DNA of 64,000 nucleotides from Tropicibacter sp. R16_0. Its GTDB lineage: Bacteria > Pseudomonadota > Alphaproteobacteria > Rhodobacterales > Rhodobacteraceae. Below, in pieces: positions 45,885 to 55,266 of this stretch. Made by a program: the position numbers and the translations under genes. The first letter of the stretch is position 1. Each line of letters starts with the position of its first letter. The notes under the pieces were generated by a model that saw only the letters and a list, made by a program, of their open reading frames with translations, had not been told where the DNA came from and searched no databases. The stretch covers positions 1 to 64,000 of the forward strand of contig NZ_JAGHRE010000005.1 in assembly GCF_017743935.1 (NCBI RefSeq), written 5' to 3'.

Positions 45885-47861
45885 TTACTCACTCTCCTCA
45901 ATCTCGATCATCACGTCGCCCTCGGTCAGCTGTTGCCCCGCCTTGACGTGAACGGCAGCGACCGTGCCATCGACGGCGGCGGTGATCTGATGCTGCATTT
46001 TCATCGCTTCCAGAACCGCCAAGCGGTCGCCCTTGGTGACAGTCATCCCCGGTTCGGCCTGAACCTCGACCACCAGTCCCGGCATCGGGGCGGTAACGCG
46101 CCCGCCCGCAGCGGCGGCATCATCCTGAGCGCCCGGGCGCAGTCGGCGGAAACTTAGACGCTCGGCCCCGACGGCAATCTGCACTGCGTTTCGGGTCACA
46201 TGAGCCACAACATCAACGGTCTGGTCGTTGATCCGTGCGCGAATTTTCCCGTTTTCACGGTCGGTTAGGGAAACGTCGAACTGCTCGTCGCCAACCCAGA
46301 CCGTCCAGCCATCTGGCTTGGCCAGGGCGCGTGGCATCAATTCCTCTTCTTCGAACACCAAGGTCACATGCAACGGCAACAGCGCCGCGCTGGACCAACC
46401 CAACTGGTCTTCCGAGACATAGCCCGCCGCCTGTTTGCTGCGGTTCCGATCCGCCTCCAGCAGCAGGGCCAAGGCCAAGGCCACATTGGCGGACTTGGCT
46501 TCGGTTGCTGGGAAGCCGTCGGGATAAGCCTGGTCCAGGAAGGCCGTCGTCGCCTCGCCCTTGGCAAAGGCGTCTTGTCCCAGGACATCCGCCAGGAAGG
46601 CCGAGTTGGTGACAGTGCCCAGCAAGACCGACTCCTTTACCGCCTTGATCAACCGCGCTCTGGCCGCCTCGCGGGTGGGGCCATATGCGATCAACTTGGC
46701 CAGCATCGGATCATAGAAGGGCGAGATCTCTTGCCCCGTCACAACGCCTGCATCGACGCGCACACCGGGGCCGGTGGCAGGTTGCCAGAGGTCGATGGGG
46801 CCAGTTGCGGGCAGGTAGTCGTTGGCGGGGTCTTCGGCGTAAAGACGCACCTCGATCGCGTGGCCGGTCAGGGACACATCGTCCTGGGTCAGCGGCAGGG
46901 GTTCGCCCTGCGCCACTGCGATCTGCATCGCCACCAGATCAAGACCCGTGACAAGCTCTGTCACCGGGTGTTCGACCTGTAGCCGGGTGTTCATCTCGAG
47001 AAAGTAGAACTCCCCCGAGCTATCCAGCAGAAACTCCACCGTCCCCGCGCCGCGATAGTCAACGGCACGCGCTGCATCAACTGCTGCGGCCCCCATACGG
47101 GCGCGCAGCTCGGGCGTCATGACCGGGCATGGCGCCTCTTCCACTACTTTCTGGTGGCGGCGCTGCACGGAACAGTCGCGCTCGCCCAGATGGATCACAT
47201 TGCCATGGGTGTCGGCAAAGACCTGAATTTCCACGTGGCGCGGCTCGATGATGGCTTTTTCAAGGATTAACTCGCCCGAGCCAAAGGCGTTTTCTGCCTC
47301 GGACCGGGCCAGCGTTATCGCCTCGGCCAGATCGGCGCTGTCATGCACCAACCGCATGCCGCGTCCGCCACCGCCGGCAGCGGCCTTAACCATGATCGGA
47401 AAGCCGATCTTGCCTGCTGCCTCGATCAGAACCGCATCAGTCTGATCCTCACCCTCATAGCCTGGAACACAGGGCACACCGGCCGCAATCATCAGGCGCT
47501 TGGCTTCGGCCTTGTTGCCCATCGACAGGATCGCCTTGGGCTCTGGTCCGATGAAGGTCAACCCGGCCCCCTCAACCGCCTGCGCAAAGTCCGAGTTTTC
47601 GGACAAGAAGCCATAGCCGGGGTGGATCGCGCCCGCCCCGGTCTGCTGCCCGGCCTCGAGGATCTTGTCGCCAACCAGATAGCTGTCGCCCACCGGCCCC
47701 TCGCCAATCCAGACAGCCTCATCCGCCAGTGTCACATGCGGGGCCTTGGCGTCGGCGGTGGTGTAGACCGCCACCGCGCGCAGGCCGAGGGATTGCGCCG
47801 AGCGGATCACACGGACGGCAATCTCGCCCCGGTTGGCCACAAGGATTGTGTCAAATGCCAT
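45885..47861 (-). CDS. atuF: biotin-dependent acyl-CoA carboxylase alpha subunit (AtuF/MCC type)
   Basis: A 658-residue chain with biotin carboxylase (ATP-grasp loop KAAAGGGGRGMRLV; active residues around residue 330) and biotin carboxyl carrier domains. The biotin lysine is K621 in VLEAMKMQHQ. Together with the beta subunit (48656) it carboxylates a beta-methyl-enoyl-CoA: geranyl-CoA in Atu-type pathways or methylcrotonyl-CoA in leucine breakdown. An AtuA gene in the operon argues for the terpene route, but the substrate is not proven by sequence alone. Confidence 0.85.
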   Translation of the reverse strand: MAFDTILVANRGEIAVRVIRSAQSLGLRAVAVYTTADAKAPHVTLADEAVWIGEGPVGDSYLVGDKILEAGQQTGAGAIHPGYGFLSENSDFAQAVEGAGLTFIGPEPKAILSMGNKAEAKRLMIAAGVPCVPGYEGEDQTDAVLIEAAGKIGFPIMVKAAAGGGGRGMRLVHDSADLAEAITLARSEAENAFGSGELILEKAIIEPRHVEIQVFADTHGNVIHLGERDCSVQRRHQKVVEEAPCPVMTPELRARMGAAAVDAARAVDYRGAGTVEFLLDSSGEFYFLEMNTRLQVEHPVTELVTGLDLVAMQIAVAQGEPLPLTQDDVSLTGHAIEVRLYAEDPANDYLPATGPIDLWQPATGPGVRVDAGVVTGQEISPFYDPMLAKLIAYGPTREAARARLIKAVKESVLLGTVTNSAFLADVLGQDAFAKGEATTAFLDQAYPDGFPATEAKSANVALALALLLEADRNRSKQAAGYVSEDQLGWSSAALLPLHVTLVFEEEELMPRALAKPDGWTVWVGDEQFDVSLTDRENGKIRARINDQTVDVVAHVTRNAVQIAVGAERLSFRRLRPGAQDDAAAAGGRVTAPMPGLVVEVQAEPGMTVTKGDRLAVLEAMKMQHQITAAVDGTVAAVHVKAGQQLTEGDVMIEIEESE

Positions 47862-47864
47862 GGG

Positions 47865-48653
47865 TTATCCCCCTGCCCAATTTGGTTTGCGTTTGTCGAA
47901 GAATGCAGAAATGCCTTCGCGTGCCTCATCCGAGAGCATGGCCTCGGCGAATCTATCCGCCGCCATCTGGCGCTGCGCATCTCGGGTCTGAAACGGCAGC
48001 GCTGCCAACTGCTGTTTGATTGTCGCCAGAGCCTGTGGCGCGGCGGCCAACACCGTTTTGCGTTGTTCTGTCAGGGCGGCGTCCATGTCATCCGTGACCT
48101 GATCCACCAAACCAACTGCCTGCGCGGCCTCGGTGTCCAACATCGCCCCGGTCAGCATCATCCGACGCGCCGCAGGCATCCCCAAACGGGCCACTACAAA
48201 AGGAGCAATCTGTGCGGGCGTCAGGCCGATGCGGGTTTCGGAAAGGCTGAATTTCGTGCCGTCCGCCGCGATCACCATGTCGCCGATGCAGGCCAGACCA
48301 AAACCGCCCGCCATCACCGCGCCCTCGACCGCCATCACGGTGAACTGTGGTAGCGCCGCCACCGCATCAAACAGATCGGCGGCGCGCAGACTGAGCGCCA
48401 CGACGTCATCTTTTGTTGCGCCACCCTGAAACACTGTTTTGAAGGATTTCAGGTCACCACCGGCGCAAAAGATGCCCCCGCGCCCCCGGAAGGTAACGCC
48501 TCGAACAGGGGCCGTTTGCAGCGCGGAACACAGCTCAATCAGCGCCTCAACGCGGTCATTGGTCAGCGGATTGCGTTTTTCAGGTTCGTTGAACCAGACG
48601 GTCAGCCACGCGCCGTCCTGTTCCAATTCCAGATGTTGAAAATTCGGCAGCAT
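47865..48653 (-). CDS. enoyl-CoA hydratase (AtuE/LiuC type)
   Basis: A 262-residue crotonase-fold hydratase with FRGRGGIFCAGGDLKSF and AVEGAVMAGGFGLACIGD as oxyanion loops, and DPx-type STRAND FSLSETRIGLTPAQIAPF. It lies between the two carboxylase genes, where AtuE (isohexenylglutaconyl-CoA hydratase) or LiuC (methylglutaconyl-CoA hydratase) would be found. It follows atuC-like by 2 bases and precedes atuF-like by 3. Confidence 0.85.
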   Translation of the reverse strand: MLPNFQHLELEQDGAWLTVWFNEPEKRNPLTNDRVEALIELCSALQTAPVRGVTFRGRGGIFCAGGDLKSFKTVFQGGATKDDVVALSLRAADLFDAVAALPQFTVMAVEGAVMAGGFGLACIGDMVIAADGTKFSLSETRIGLTPAQIAPFVVARLGMPAARRMMLTGAMLDTEAAQAVGLVDQVTDDMDAALTEQRKTVLAAAPQALATIKQQLAALPFQTRDAQRQMAADRFAEAMLSDEAREGISAFFDKRKPNWAGG

Positions 48654-48655
48654 GA

Positions 48656-50275
48656 TCAGAACCTGTGCACGCCGTACGAGGTCGGCTTGACCTTGCGCGC
48701 GCGCCCCTCAAGGCAGGTTTCCAGACAGAAGCCCAATACTCGCCGTGTGTCGCGCGGGTCGATCACGCCATGATCAATACAGCGGCCCGAAGTATAGAAC
48801 GCCCCCTCCTGGCTGGTGAAATGCTGGGTAATCATAGCCGTCTGCATCTTGAGCTTATCCTCATCCGGCTCGATGCCCTTACGCTTCATCCCTGCCCGCG
48901 CTACCATCTCCATCGTCCCGGCCGCCTGTTCGCCACCCATCACGCCGGTGGCCGCATTGGGCCAGGCAAAGAGGAAATCGGGGTCATAGGCATAACCACA
49001 CATGCCATAGTTTCCGGCCCCAAAACTGGCCCCGATATAAAGCGTGATCTTGGGCACATCGACTGAGGTGACGGCCTGGATCATCTTGGCCCCATGTTTG
49101 ATCATGCCGCCCTGTTCGGACTGGGTGCCAACCATGAACCCGGTGATGTTATTCAGGAAAATCAGCGGCGTATCGCTTTGCCCACAGAGTTGGATGAACT
49201 GGCTGGCCTTGTTCGCGCCTGCCGGATCAAGGGGGCCGTTGTTGCCAAGGATGCCCACGGAAATGCCGTTGATCGCCGCCTGCAAACAGACCGTAGCCGC
49301 GCCATAACCGGGTTTGAAATCCTCAAACTCCGACCCGTCCACGATCCGCGCCACAACCTCGCGCACGTCGTAAGGAATGCGATAGTCGGTGGGCACCAGG
49401 CCCGCGATCTCATCCGCGTCGTATTTCGGGGGCTGGACGTCTTTGGTCCGCCGTGGGGGCAAGGATTTGTTCCAATCCAACCGCGCCATCACATCGCGGG
49501 CCATGGCCACGCCGTGCGCGTCATCTTCGGCCAGATACTCCACCAGACCGGATGTGGTCGCGTGCATTTCTGACCCACCCAGATCACGGTCGTTGGCCTT
49601 TTCCCCCGTCGCGGCATGGGTCAGCGCAGCACCCGCCAAGGCGGCCATACCGTTCTTTTTCACACCAACCACATAATCGGCCAACCCGGGCATATAGGCC
49701 CCACCTGCCGTGGATGGCCCATGCAGCACCGCCACATTTGGCAGCCCCGCCGCCGAGTGCCGCGCCAGATTGCGGAACAGCTTGCCGCCATTGGCCCAGA
49801 ACTCGACCTTGTATTCCATCAGGTTGGCGCCTGCGCTTTCCACCAGATGCACAAACGGCAGGTTTTGCTTCAACGCCATGTCCTGCGCGCTCAGGAAAGC
49901 CGCGCCAGTCATTTCGACCATCGACCCCGCCTTGATGCCTGCATCATCGACAATGATCATGCAGCGCACGCCCGAGATGAAGCCGATACCGACGATCAGC
50001 GACGCACCCGGCACCGATTTCGCGGGGTCCTTGTGATCAACGCAGTAGCCCGCAAGCCCATGGATCTGCAGGAACGGCATGCCGGGATCGAGCAGATGTG
50101 CCAGACGGTCGCGCGGGGTGATCTGACCGCGCGCCTCCATCCGTTCGCGGCGCTGCTCTGACAGGGCCACGGGTCGCGCCTCGAGCGCGCGCATCTCGTC
50201 GACAAGCGCCAACATGTCGGCACGGTTCTTGGCATAGCTTTCCGAGTCGCGAACGACCTGGCTGACAAAACCCAT
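48656..50275 (-). CDS. atuC: acyl-CoA carboxylase beta (carboxyltransferase) subunit
   Basis: A 539-residue carboxyltransferase with the N- and C-terminal crotonase-like halves: MTGAAFLSAQDMALKQNLPF and VHLVESAGANLMEYK in the first, and FLNNITGFMVGTQSEQGGMI and GASFGAGNYGMCGYAYDP in the second. These match the AtuC/LiuB subfamily. It works with the alpha subunit encoded two genes downstream. The residue corresponding to the Phe/Gly switch that sets substrate size in methylcrotonyl versus geranyl enzymes should be checked by alignment. It shares one base with atuA-like gene before it. Confidence 0.88.
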   Translation of the reverse strand: MGFVSQVVRDSESYAKNRADMLALVDEMRALEARPVALSEQRRERMEARGQITPRDRLAHLLDPGMPFLQIHGLAGYCVDHKDPAKSVPGASLIVGIGFISGVRCMIIVDDAGIKAGSMVEMTGAAFLSAQDMALKQNLPFVHLVESAGANLMEYKVEFWANGGKLFRNLARHSAAGLPNVAVLHGPSTAGGAYMPGLADYVVGVKKNGMAALAGAALTHAATGEKANDRDLGGSEMHATTSGLVEYLAEDDAHGVAMARDVMARLDWNKSLPPRRTKDVQPPKYDADEIAGLVPTDYRIPYDVREVVARIVDGSEFEDFKPGYGAATVCLQAAINGISVGILGNNGPLDPAGANKASQFIQLCGQSDTPLIFLNNITGFMVGTQSEQGGMIKHGAKMIQAVTSVDVPKITLYIGASFGAGNYGMCGYAYDPDFLFAWPNAATGVMGGEQAAGTMEMVARAGMKRKGIEPDEDKLKMQTAMITQHFTSQEGAFYTSGRCIDHGVIDPRDTRRVLGFCLETCLEGRARKVKPTSYGVHRF

Positions 50276-52056
50276 CAGATGCCTCCCTCATTTGAATTGA
50301 CGATCAGGCCCGCCGGAATTTGCACCGGCGTGGCGAGCAGGATTTGAGCATAACTCTTGCCTTGCGCATCATTGCGCAGCGAGGCGACGCCGCCACCACC
50401 CAGCACCTCGTGCAGCAGAATGTTCATCGAATGCGTGCCCGGCAGATGATAGCGATCGATGCCGCCTTTCAGATAGTCCGCAAAACGCGCTGCAATCACA
50501 TCCGTGCTGAGCGCCGCCCAGATGTAGGGCAGATATGCGGGGTGCCGGGCAATTACGCCTATGTTGGCTTTGTCCCCCTTGTCGCCGGACCTGGCCCAAG
50601 CAAGGTCTTCGAGCCTCCGTTCTGTCATCTCTGCGCTGGTATCGGGCGCTGGTGGCGCAGCAACCTTTGCATCAGGCAGGTGGGTCAGTGGCAGATTGGG
50701 CGTCTCATACGCAACAGCTTCGCCATCGAGCGAGATGCGATAGCTCAGCTCAGCTGCGGGAACCAGAAACGAGAACAAGGCAACCACTGGCGACGGACGC
50801 GGACGCCCGCCAGCAGTGAAAATATGCAGGCCCGGCGGTGTCGCCAAAGCCGCCCCGGTGAGCTCTTTCAAAAACAGCCCAACGGCGCGCGCATCGTCGT
50901 GATGCACTGCGGCCTTGAACGAAATCTCTTCATAATCGCCCTCTCCGGGCTTGCCGCCAAATGCCTCGAACGAGACCTCGCGGTAGTCGGGCGCTTTCAT
51001 CTTGCTCAGCACGGCGCGGGCGCGGTCCAACCCAGCCTGAGCAAAAGCCTGCGCTTTAGCGCGCGCATCGCGACCATTGACGAGAAAGGTCAAACCGGCG
51101 CGAAACCCATCCGCCCAGGTGGCCGAAACCTTGAGTTGCCCTGTGGGTGCCTGCCCCTTGGTCCCGGTCACACGAACCCGGTCCGGGCCCTCCTGCTGCA
51201 TCACGACCTGGGTAAAATCGCAGGCCACATCCGGCAACAGATAGGCGCTTGGGTCGCCGATTTCATAAAGCATCTGCTCGGCACAGGTCGCCGGCGTGAC
51301 GCACCCGGTGGTGCCCTCGGGCTTGGTCAGGATCATCGCGCCGTCAGCTTCGATTTCCGCCACAGGATAGCCGATCTTGGCGATGTCACCGGACAGCTCC
51401 CAATCGGTGAAGTTGCCACCCGTGACTTGCGGTCCGCATTCCAGCAAATGCCCCGCCAGCGAACCCGCTGCCAGCAGATCATGATCGCCCGCTTGCCAGC
51501 CATAGTGGTGCATACACGCGGCCAGCGTCAGCGCACTGTCCACACAGCGCCCGGTGATGACGATATCCGCCCCCGCCTGCAGCGCGGCCACGATTGGGGA
51601 CGCACCGATGTAGGCGTTCATAGAGGCGATCTTGTCCACCGGCGGCATCGGCGCACTGGAAAACATCTCGGTCTGGCCTGCAAAGTCAGCGGCACGCGGC
51701 AACAGGTCGTCGCCTTCGACCACCGCCACGCGCAGGCTCAGCCCGGCCTCGGCGATCTTCGCCCGCAAAGCCGTAGCACAGGCCACCGGGTTCACCCCGC
51801 CCGCGTTGGACAGGACCTTGACCCCCTTCTCGGCAATCTCCGACAGGTTCCGTCCCATTGCATCCGAAACAAAGTCGCCAGCATAGCCCTTGTCCGGGTC
51901 CTTCAACCGGGCTCGGGCCATAATCGACATGGTCACTTCGGCCAGGTAGTCGTAGACCAGAACATCCAGATCGGGCACGCGCAACAATTGCGCCGTCGCA
52001 TGCTGGGCCTCTCCCCAGAACCCGCTGGCCCCACCAATCTTCAGTGGCTTTGTCAC
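50275..52056 (-). CDS. atuA: AtuA-family acyclic terpene utilisation protein
   Basis: A 593-residue protein of the AtuA (DUF1446) family, first gene of the operon. N-terminal GGASGFWGEAQHATAQLL, LVYDYLAEVTMSIMARAR, LSNAGGVNP and VITGRCVDSALTLA match the family. The C-terminal part has a second, smaller domain with WARSGDKGDKANIGVIARHP. The role of AtuA is not known, though it is needed for growth on acyclic terpenes in Pseudomonas. Start GTG 52056 has AAGGGAGGGACGTAAC upstream; the longer frame starting at 52134 lies in the promoter. Confidence 0.88.
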   Translation of the reverse strand: MTKPLKIGGASGFWGEAQHATAQLLRVPDLDVLVYDYLAEVTMSIMARARLKDPDKGYAGDFVSDAMGRNLSEIAEKGVKVLSNAGGVNPVACATALRAKIAEAGLSLRVAVVEGDDLLPRAADFAGQTEMFSSAPMPPVDKIASMNAYIGASPIVAALQAGADIVITGRCVDSALTLAACMHHYGWQAGDHDLLAAGSLAGHLLECGPQVTGGNFTDWELSGDIAKIGYPVAEIEADGAMILTKPEGTTGCVTPATCAEQMLYEIGDPSAYLLPDVACDFTQVVMQQEGPDRVRVTGTKGQAPTGQLKVSATWADGFRAGLTFLVNGRDARAKAQAFAQAGLDRARAVLSKMKAPDYREVSFEAFGGKPGEGDYEEISFKAAVHHDDARAVGLFLKELTGAALATPPGLHIFTAGGRPRPSPVVALFSFLVPAAELSYRISLDGEAVAYETPNLPLTHLPDAKVAAPPAPDTSAEMTERRLEDLAWARSGDKGDKANIGVIARHPAYLPYIWAALSTDVIAARFADYLKGGIDRYHLPGTHSMNILLHEVLGGGGVASLRNDAQGKSYAQILLATPVQIPAGLIVNSNEGGI

Positions 52057-52092
52057 GTTACGTCCCTCCCTTCGGGCGGCGAAATCCAGTTT

Positions 52093-52110
52093 ACAGACCG
52101 TCCGTTCTGT
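52093..52110. promoter_or_regulatory. probable TetR operator between atuA and tetR
   Basis: ACAGACCGTCCGTTCTGT is an imperfect dyad: ACAGA/TCTGT arms and an inner CG/CG pair. It is the only clear dyad in the 115-base divergent region between atuA and the TetR gene, and resembles operators of repressors of the AtuR/PsrA group. Confidence 0.55.
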
Positions 52111-52171
52111 TTTTATGGTCCTGCTCAACCCCACCGGTCAACGGTGATCTGACAAACCGACGCCACGGAAC

Positions 52172-52810
52172 ATGACTGACACAGCATCCCCCAAAATCTC
52201 GCTGCAAGACCAGCGCTCGCAAGCGATGCGGACCAAGATCTGCCGCGCCGCCATCGATTGCCTGGATCGGTTGGGCTATGCCGAGACCACATTTGCCAAG
52301 ATACAGGCCAAGGCCAATGTATCACGTGGAGCGATCACGCATCACTTTCCCACCAAACAGGCGCTGGTGGCGGCCACGGCAATGCAACTGCTGAGCAACG
52401 CCCAAGGTCCGGTGGAACGAGGCGATTCATTGGATGTCCTGCCGGTCTATGACCTGATCATGACATCCTGGACCCGGATCGTGAATTCGTCCGGCGGCCG
52501 CGCGATTGTCGAGATCCTGGTGGCCTGCCGCACCGATGCTGAACTGTACCAACTGCTCGAAGACAGCCTGCTGGACTGGGACCAATCCAACCTTGCCCTG
52601 ATCGCGCAATCCTACACCAGCGTCAGCGGTGAGCGCGAAGACACGGAGCTGCTGTGGAGCATCGCGCGAAACTTTCTGCGCGGGCTTTTGCTGCATGAAA
52701 AATTCGTCTCGTCACCCGAATATCTGACCCGGATGATGGACCGATTTGCCCGCATGATGGAAAGCCAGCTTTCCGTACGCCCCACCCCCGACCAGGAGAC
52801 ACAGCAATGA
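52172..52810 (+). CDS. TetR-family regulator of the Atu-like cluster
   Basis: A 212-residue repressor with N-terminal helix-turn-helix ETTFAKIQAKANVSRGAITHHF and a ligand domain. It is divergent from atuA, with an operator-like dyad between, and overlaps the next acyl-CoA dehydrogenase gene by four bases. By analogy with AtuR it should respond to an acyl-CoA intermediate. The arms of the dyad begin with ACAGA, differing from the sites near 61.5 kb that belong to another TetR gene. Confidence 0.85.
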   Translation: MTDTASPKISLQDQRSQAMRTKICRAAIDCLDRLGYAETTFAKIQAKANVSRGAITHHFPTKQALVAATAMQLLSNAQGPVERGDSLDVLPVYDLIMTSWTRIVNSSGGRAIVEILVACRTDAELYQLLEDSLLDWDQSNLALIAQSYTSVSGEREDTELLWSIARNFLRGLLLHEKFVSSPEYLTRMMDRFARMMESQLSVRPTPDQETQQ

Positions 52811-53964
52811 CCTTGCCCTCGCCTTTCATGACACCCGAACGCGAGGCCCTGCGACGGGACTTTGCCCGCTTTGTCGATGCCGAGATCAAGCCCAATATCG
52901 AGAAATGGGAAGCAGATCGCGCGGTTCCCGCCGAGTTGCATACTGCAATCGGCGACTTTGGCGTTTATGGTTTTGGGATCGAAGAGGCATACGGCGGATT
53001 GGGGTTTGACGACGCCTTTATGCGCCATGATTTCAACGAGTTGCTCTTTGGATGCGGCGCGTCCGGCGTGGCAGCTGCCGTTGGCGGGCGAATGATCTCC
53101 ATCGCGCCGATTGCATTATTCGCACCCGAAGAGGTCAAGAAAAAGCTGCTGCCGGAAATTCTGAGCGGGCGGATGATGTCATCCCTGGGCATCACCGAAC
53201 CGGGGGGCGGTTCGGATGTGGCGAATTTGTCGACCAAGGCCGAACGCAAGGGCGACAAGTGGATTCTGAACGGGGAAAAGACCTATATCACCGGCGGCAT
53301 GGATGCCGAATGGTTCGTTATCGGTGCGCGCACCGGCGGGCCGGGGCTGGCGGGGATCTCTTTGTTTCTGGTGCCCCATGACGCGCCCGGTTTCAGCCGC
53401 ACGCCCCTTGGCGGCAAGATGGGCTGGCATTGCTCACAGCAAGCGACACTGCACATGGACGATTGCGAACTGCCCGAAAGCGCCCTGCTGGGACCGGAAA
53501 ACAAAGGCTTCATCGCGATCATGAACAACTTCAACTTCGAGCGGCTTTCGCTGGCCTCAGGCTCTTTGGGCATGATGAAGATCTGCTATGAAAGCGCGCT
53601 GGATTGGGCCCGCGAGCGGAAGACCTTTGGCCAGCGACTGATCGAACACCAGGTCATCGCCCACAAGTTCGCCGAGATGTCGGCCAAGATCGACATGAAC
53701 GAGGCCTATATCGAGCGCATCTGCTGGGCGATCAACCAGGGCCTGATGCCGATTGCCGAACTGGCCAAAGCCAAGGTGCAGGCGACCAAATCGCTGGAGT
53801 TTGTGGCGTCCGAGGCGATGCAGGTCTTTGGCGGGGCCAGCTACATGACCGGCAATCCGGTGGAAAGGGTCTGGCGCGAGATCAAGGTCATGGCCATCGG
53901 CGGCGGGTCAGAAGAGATCATGCGCGATCTGGCAGTGCGGCAGATGGGATTGGCTGGGCAATAA
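52807..53964 (+). CDS. acyl-CoA dehydrogenase (AtuD-like position)
   Basis: A 385-residue flavoprotein with SLGITEPGGGSDVANLST, GAQA-type strand QVFGGASYMTGNPVERVWREIKVMAIGGGSEEIM at the C-terminus (GGGSEEI as FAD-contact). In this position, next to a TetR gene and divergent from atuA and the carboxylase, it corresponds to citronellyl-CoA dehydrogenase of the Atu pathway, but it could equally oxidise isovaleryl-CoA. It is coupled to the TetR gene. Confidence 0.88.
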   Translation: MTLPSPFMTPEREALRRDFARFVDAEIKPNIEKWEADRAVPAELHTAIGDFGVYGFGIEEAYGGLGFDDAFMRHDFNELLFGCGASGVAAAVGGRMISIAPIALFAPEEVKKKLLPEILSGRMMSSLGITEPGGGSDVANLSTKAERKGDKWILNGEKTYITGGMDAEWFVIGARTGGPGLAGISLFLVPHDAPGFSRTPLGGKMGWHCSQQATLHMDDCELPESALLGPENKGFIAIMNNFNFERLSLASGSLGMMKICYESALDWARERKTFGQRLIEHQVIAHKFAEMSAKIDMNEAYIERICWAINQGLMPIAELAKAKVQATKSLEFVASEAMQVFGGASYMTGNPVERVWREIKVMAIGGGSEEIMRDLAVRQMGLAGQ

Positions 53965-53977
53965 TTCCGGCCCAAAA

Positions 53978-54003
53978 CGGAGGCCGCTAAATCTCGGCCT
54001 CCG
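53978..54003. terminator. convergent hairpin terminator
   Basis: CGGAGGCCG-ctaaatct-CGGCCTCCG: a perfect nine-pair stem with an eight-base loop. It serves the acyl-CoA dehydrogenase (stop 53964) and the anti-sigma gene, whose stop codon (TAG, 53989-53987) lies inside the loop. Confidence 0.6.
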
Positions 54004-54727
54004 AGAAAACCTCGGCATAACGCGCGATCTGGGTGTCATTCTGCCCGCCGATCAGCAGGTATTCATAGCCGTCACGACCCCAGACAGCAGCGCTCATCCC
54101 TTCCATCTGCGACAGCTCGGGCTGCGCGCCGCGTCCCTTGCTTGAGCGTATGATACACAAGGCTAGCGGATCGCCATCTTCGGTCAGGAACGTCAGCTGG
54201 ATCAGCGGCTTGCCGTTGAAACTCAGCACCTGTGCGCGCTTGTACTCGGCGCCCGGCAGCATATCGAGCTCTGCCGGTGTCAGCATCTTGCCGATGGCTG
54301 CGGCCACCCGGTCCAACTCAACCTGCTGAGCTGCCTCGTCTTGTTGGATGTGCGACAGCGTTTGCGTGGAATAGAGCGCCTGGTAGGCCGCCACATACTC
54401 CAGCCAACCGGGTTGTGCCGCGCGGTTCAGATAAACCCCGGCCCCCAATCCAACCGCCAAGGCAAGGCTGGCCACCAGCGCCAAGGACGCCGAGCTGTGA
54501 CCGCGGGACACAGCCGGTTCCGGCAAGACAGGTGCAGGCCGGTCCTGCGCCAGCAAGGCAGCGAACCCATCAGTGATGGCCTGTTTGTCGATCTCCAACG
54601 CATCAAGCCGCTGCCGCAACGCTGCATCCTCTTGCAACGCCGCACGGATTTCCGCCACCGGCGCGTGCGCGTCTTCGCCGTCCAGGTAGGCGACCAGCTC
54701 TTCATCGGTGAAGGTTCTATCTGCCAT
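53987..54727 (-). CDS. anti-sigma factor-like membrane protein
   Basis: A 246-residue protein with an N-terminal cytoplasmic part (DEELVAYLDGEDAH), one transmembrane helix (ASLALVASLALAVGLGAGVYL around residues 80-100) and a periplasmic domain. This is the layout of membrane anti-sigma factors. Its gene starts inside the sigma gene's 3' end (11-base overlap), so it probably sequesters that sigma factor until an outside signal acts. No zinc-binding HC2 motif is apparent. The start is ATG 54727; an upstream in-frame codon is inside the sigma gene. Confidence 0.8.
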   Translation of the reverse strand: MADRTFTDEELVAYLDGEDAHAPVAEIRAALQEDAALRQRLDALEIDKQAITDGFAALLAQDRPAPVLPEPAVSRGHSSASLALVASLALAVGLGAGVYLNRAAQPGWLEYVAAYQALYSTQTLSHIQQDEAAQQVELDRVAAAIGKMLTPAELDMLPGAEYKRAQVLSFNGKPLIQLTFLTEDGDPLALCIIRSSKGRGAQPELSQMEGMSAAVWGRDGYEYLLIGGQNDTQIARYAEVFSEAEI

Positions 54728-55250
54728 GGCGCGTGCCTTTTTCGTGTTCGAATATCTGGCTGATCGTGGCCCTTGCACTGGCCAGACGGCTCATGACGGT
54801 ACCGATGGGGATATCCAAGATCTCGGCCGCCTCTCGGTAAGCATAGCCCTCGACATACACGAGGACCACTGTGGCACGTTGTGCCTCGGGCAGGCGCAGG
54901 ATGGCCACCATGACCTCGCGGTTCAACACCGCCGCCTCGGGCCCGGGCTTGAGGTCCATCAGATCTGCATCTTCAATCGCCACTAACCCACCGCCTGCGC
55001 GCACCGCAGTTTTGCGCAGTTCGCTGACCCACAGATTGTGGGCAATGCGGAACATCCACTTGGCCAGATCCGTGTCTGCTTGAAAGCGGTCTGCTTGTTC
55101 GATCGCCCTCAGGCAGGTGGCCTGTGCCAAATCATCTGCCCCTTCGGGTTTGCCGGTCAAGGTCAGGCTGTAGCGCCAAAGGCGAGGAAAGATGGCCGCG
55201 ACTCCATTACGCACAATGTCATGCGATGTCTGCCGCCGCCAAAACTTCAT
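54717..55250 (-). CDS. ECF-family RNA polymerase sigma factor
   Basis: A 177-residue sigma-70 family protein of extracytoplasmic-function type. Region 2 is LTLTGKPEGADDLAQATCLRAI and WMFRIAHNLWVSELRK; region 4 is LPEAQRATVVLVYVEGYAYREAAE then PIGTVMSRLASARATI. It is coupled to the membrane anti-sigma gene. The promoter it recognises is not evident. The cytochrome c and YceI genes downstream on the same strand are candidates for its regulon, but they lie upstream of it in map order. Confidence 0.9.
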   Translation of the reverse strand: MKFWRRQTSHDIVRNGVAAIFPRLWRYSLTLTGKPEGADDLAQATCLRAIEQADRFQADTDLAKWMFRIAHNLWVSELRKTAVRAGGGLVAIEDADLMDLKPGPEAAVLNREVMVAILRLPEAQRATVVLVYVEGYAYREAAEILDIPIGTVMSRLASARATISQIFEHEKGTRHGR

Positions 55251-55266
55251 ACCTCACCCTGCTCCG

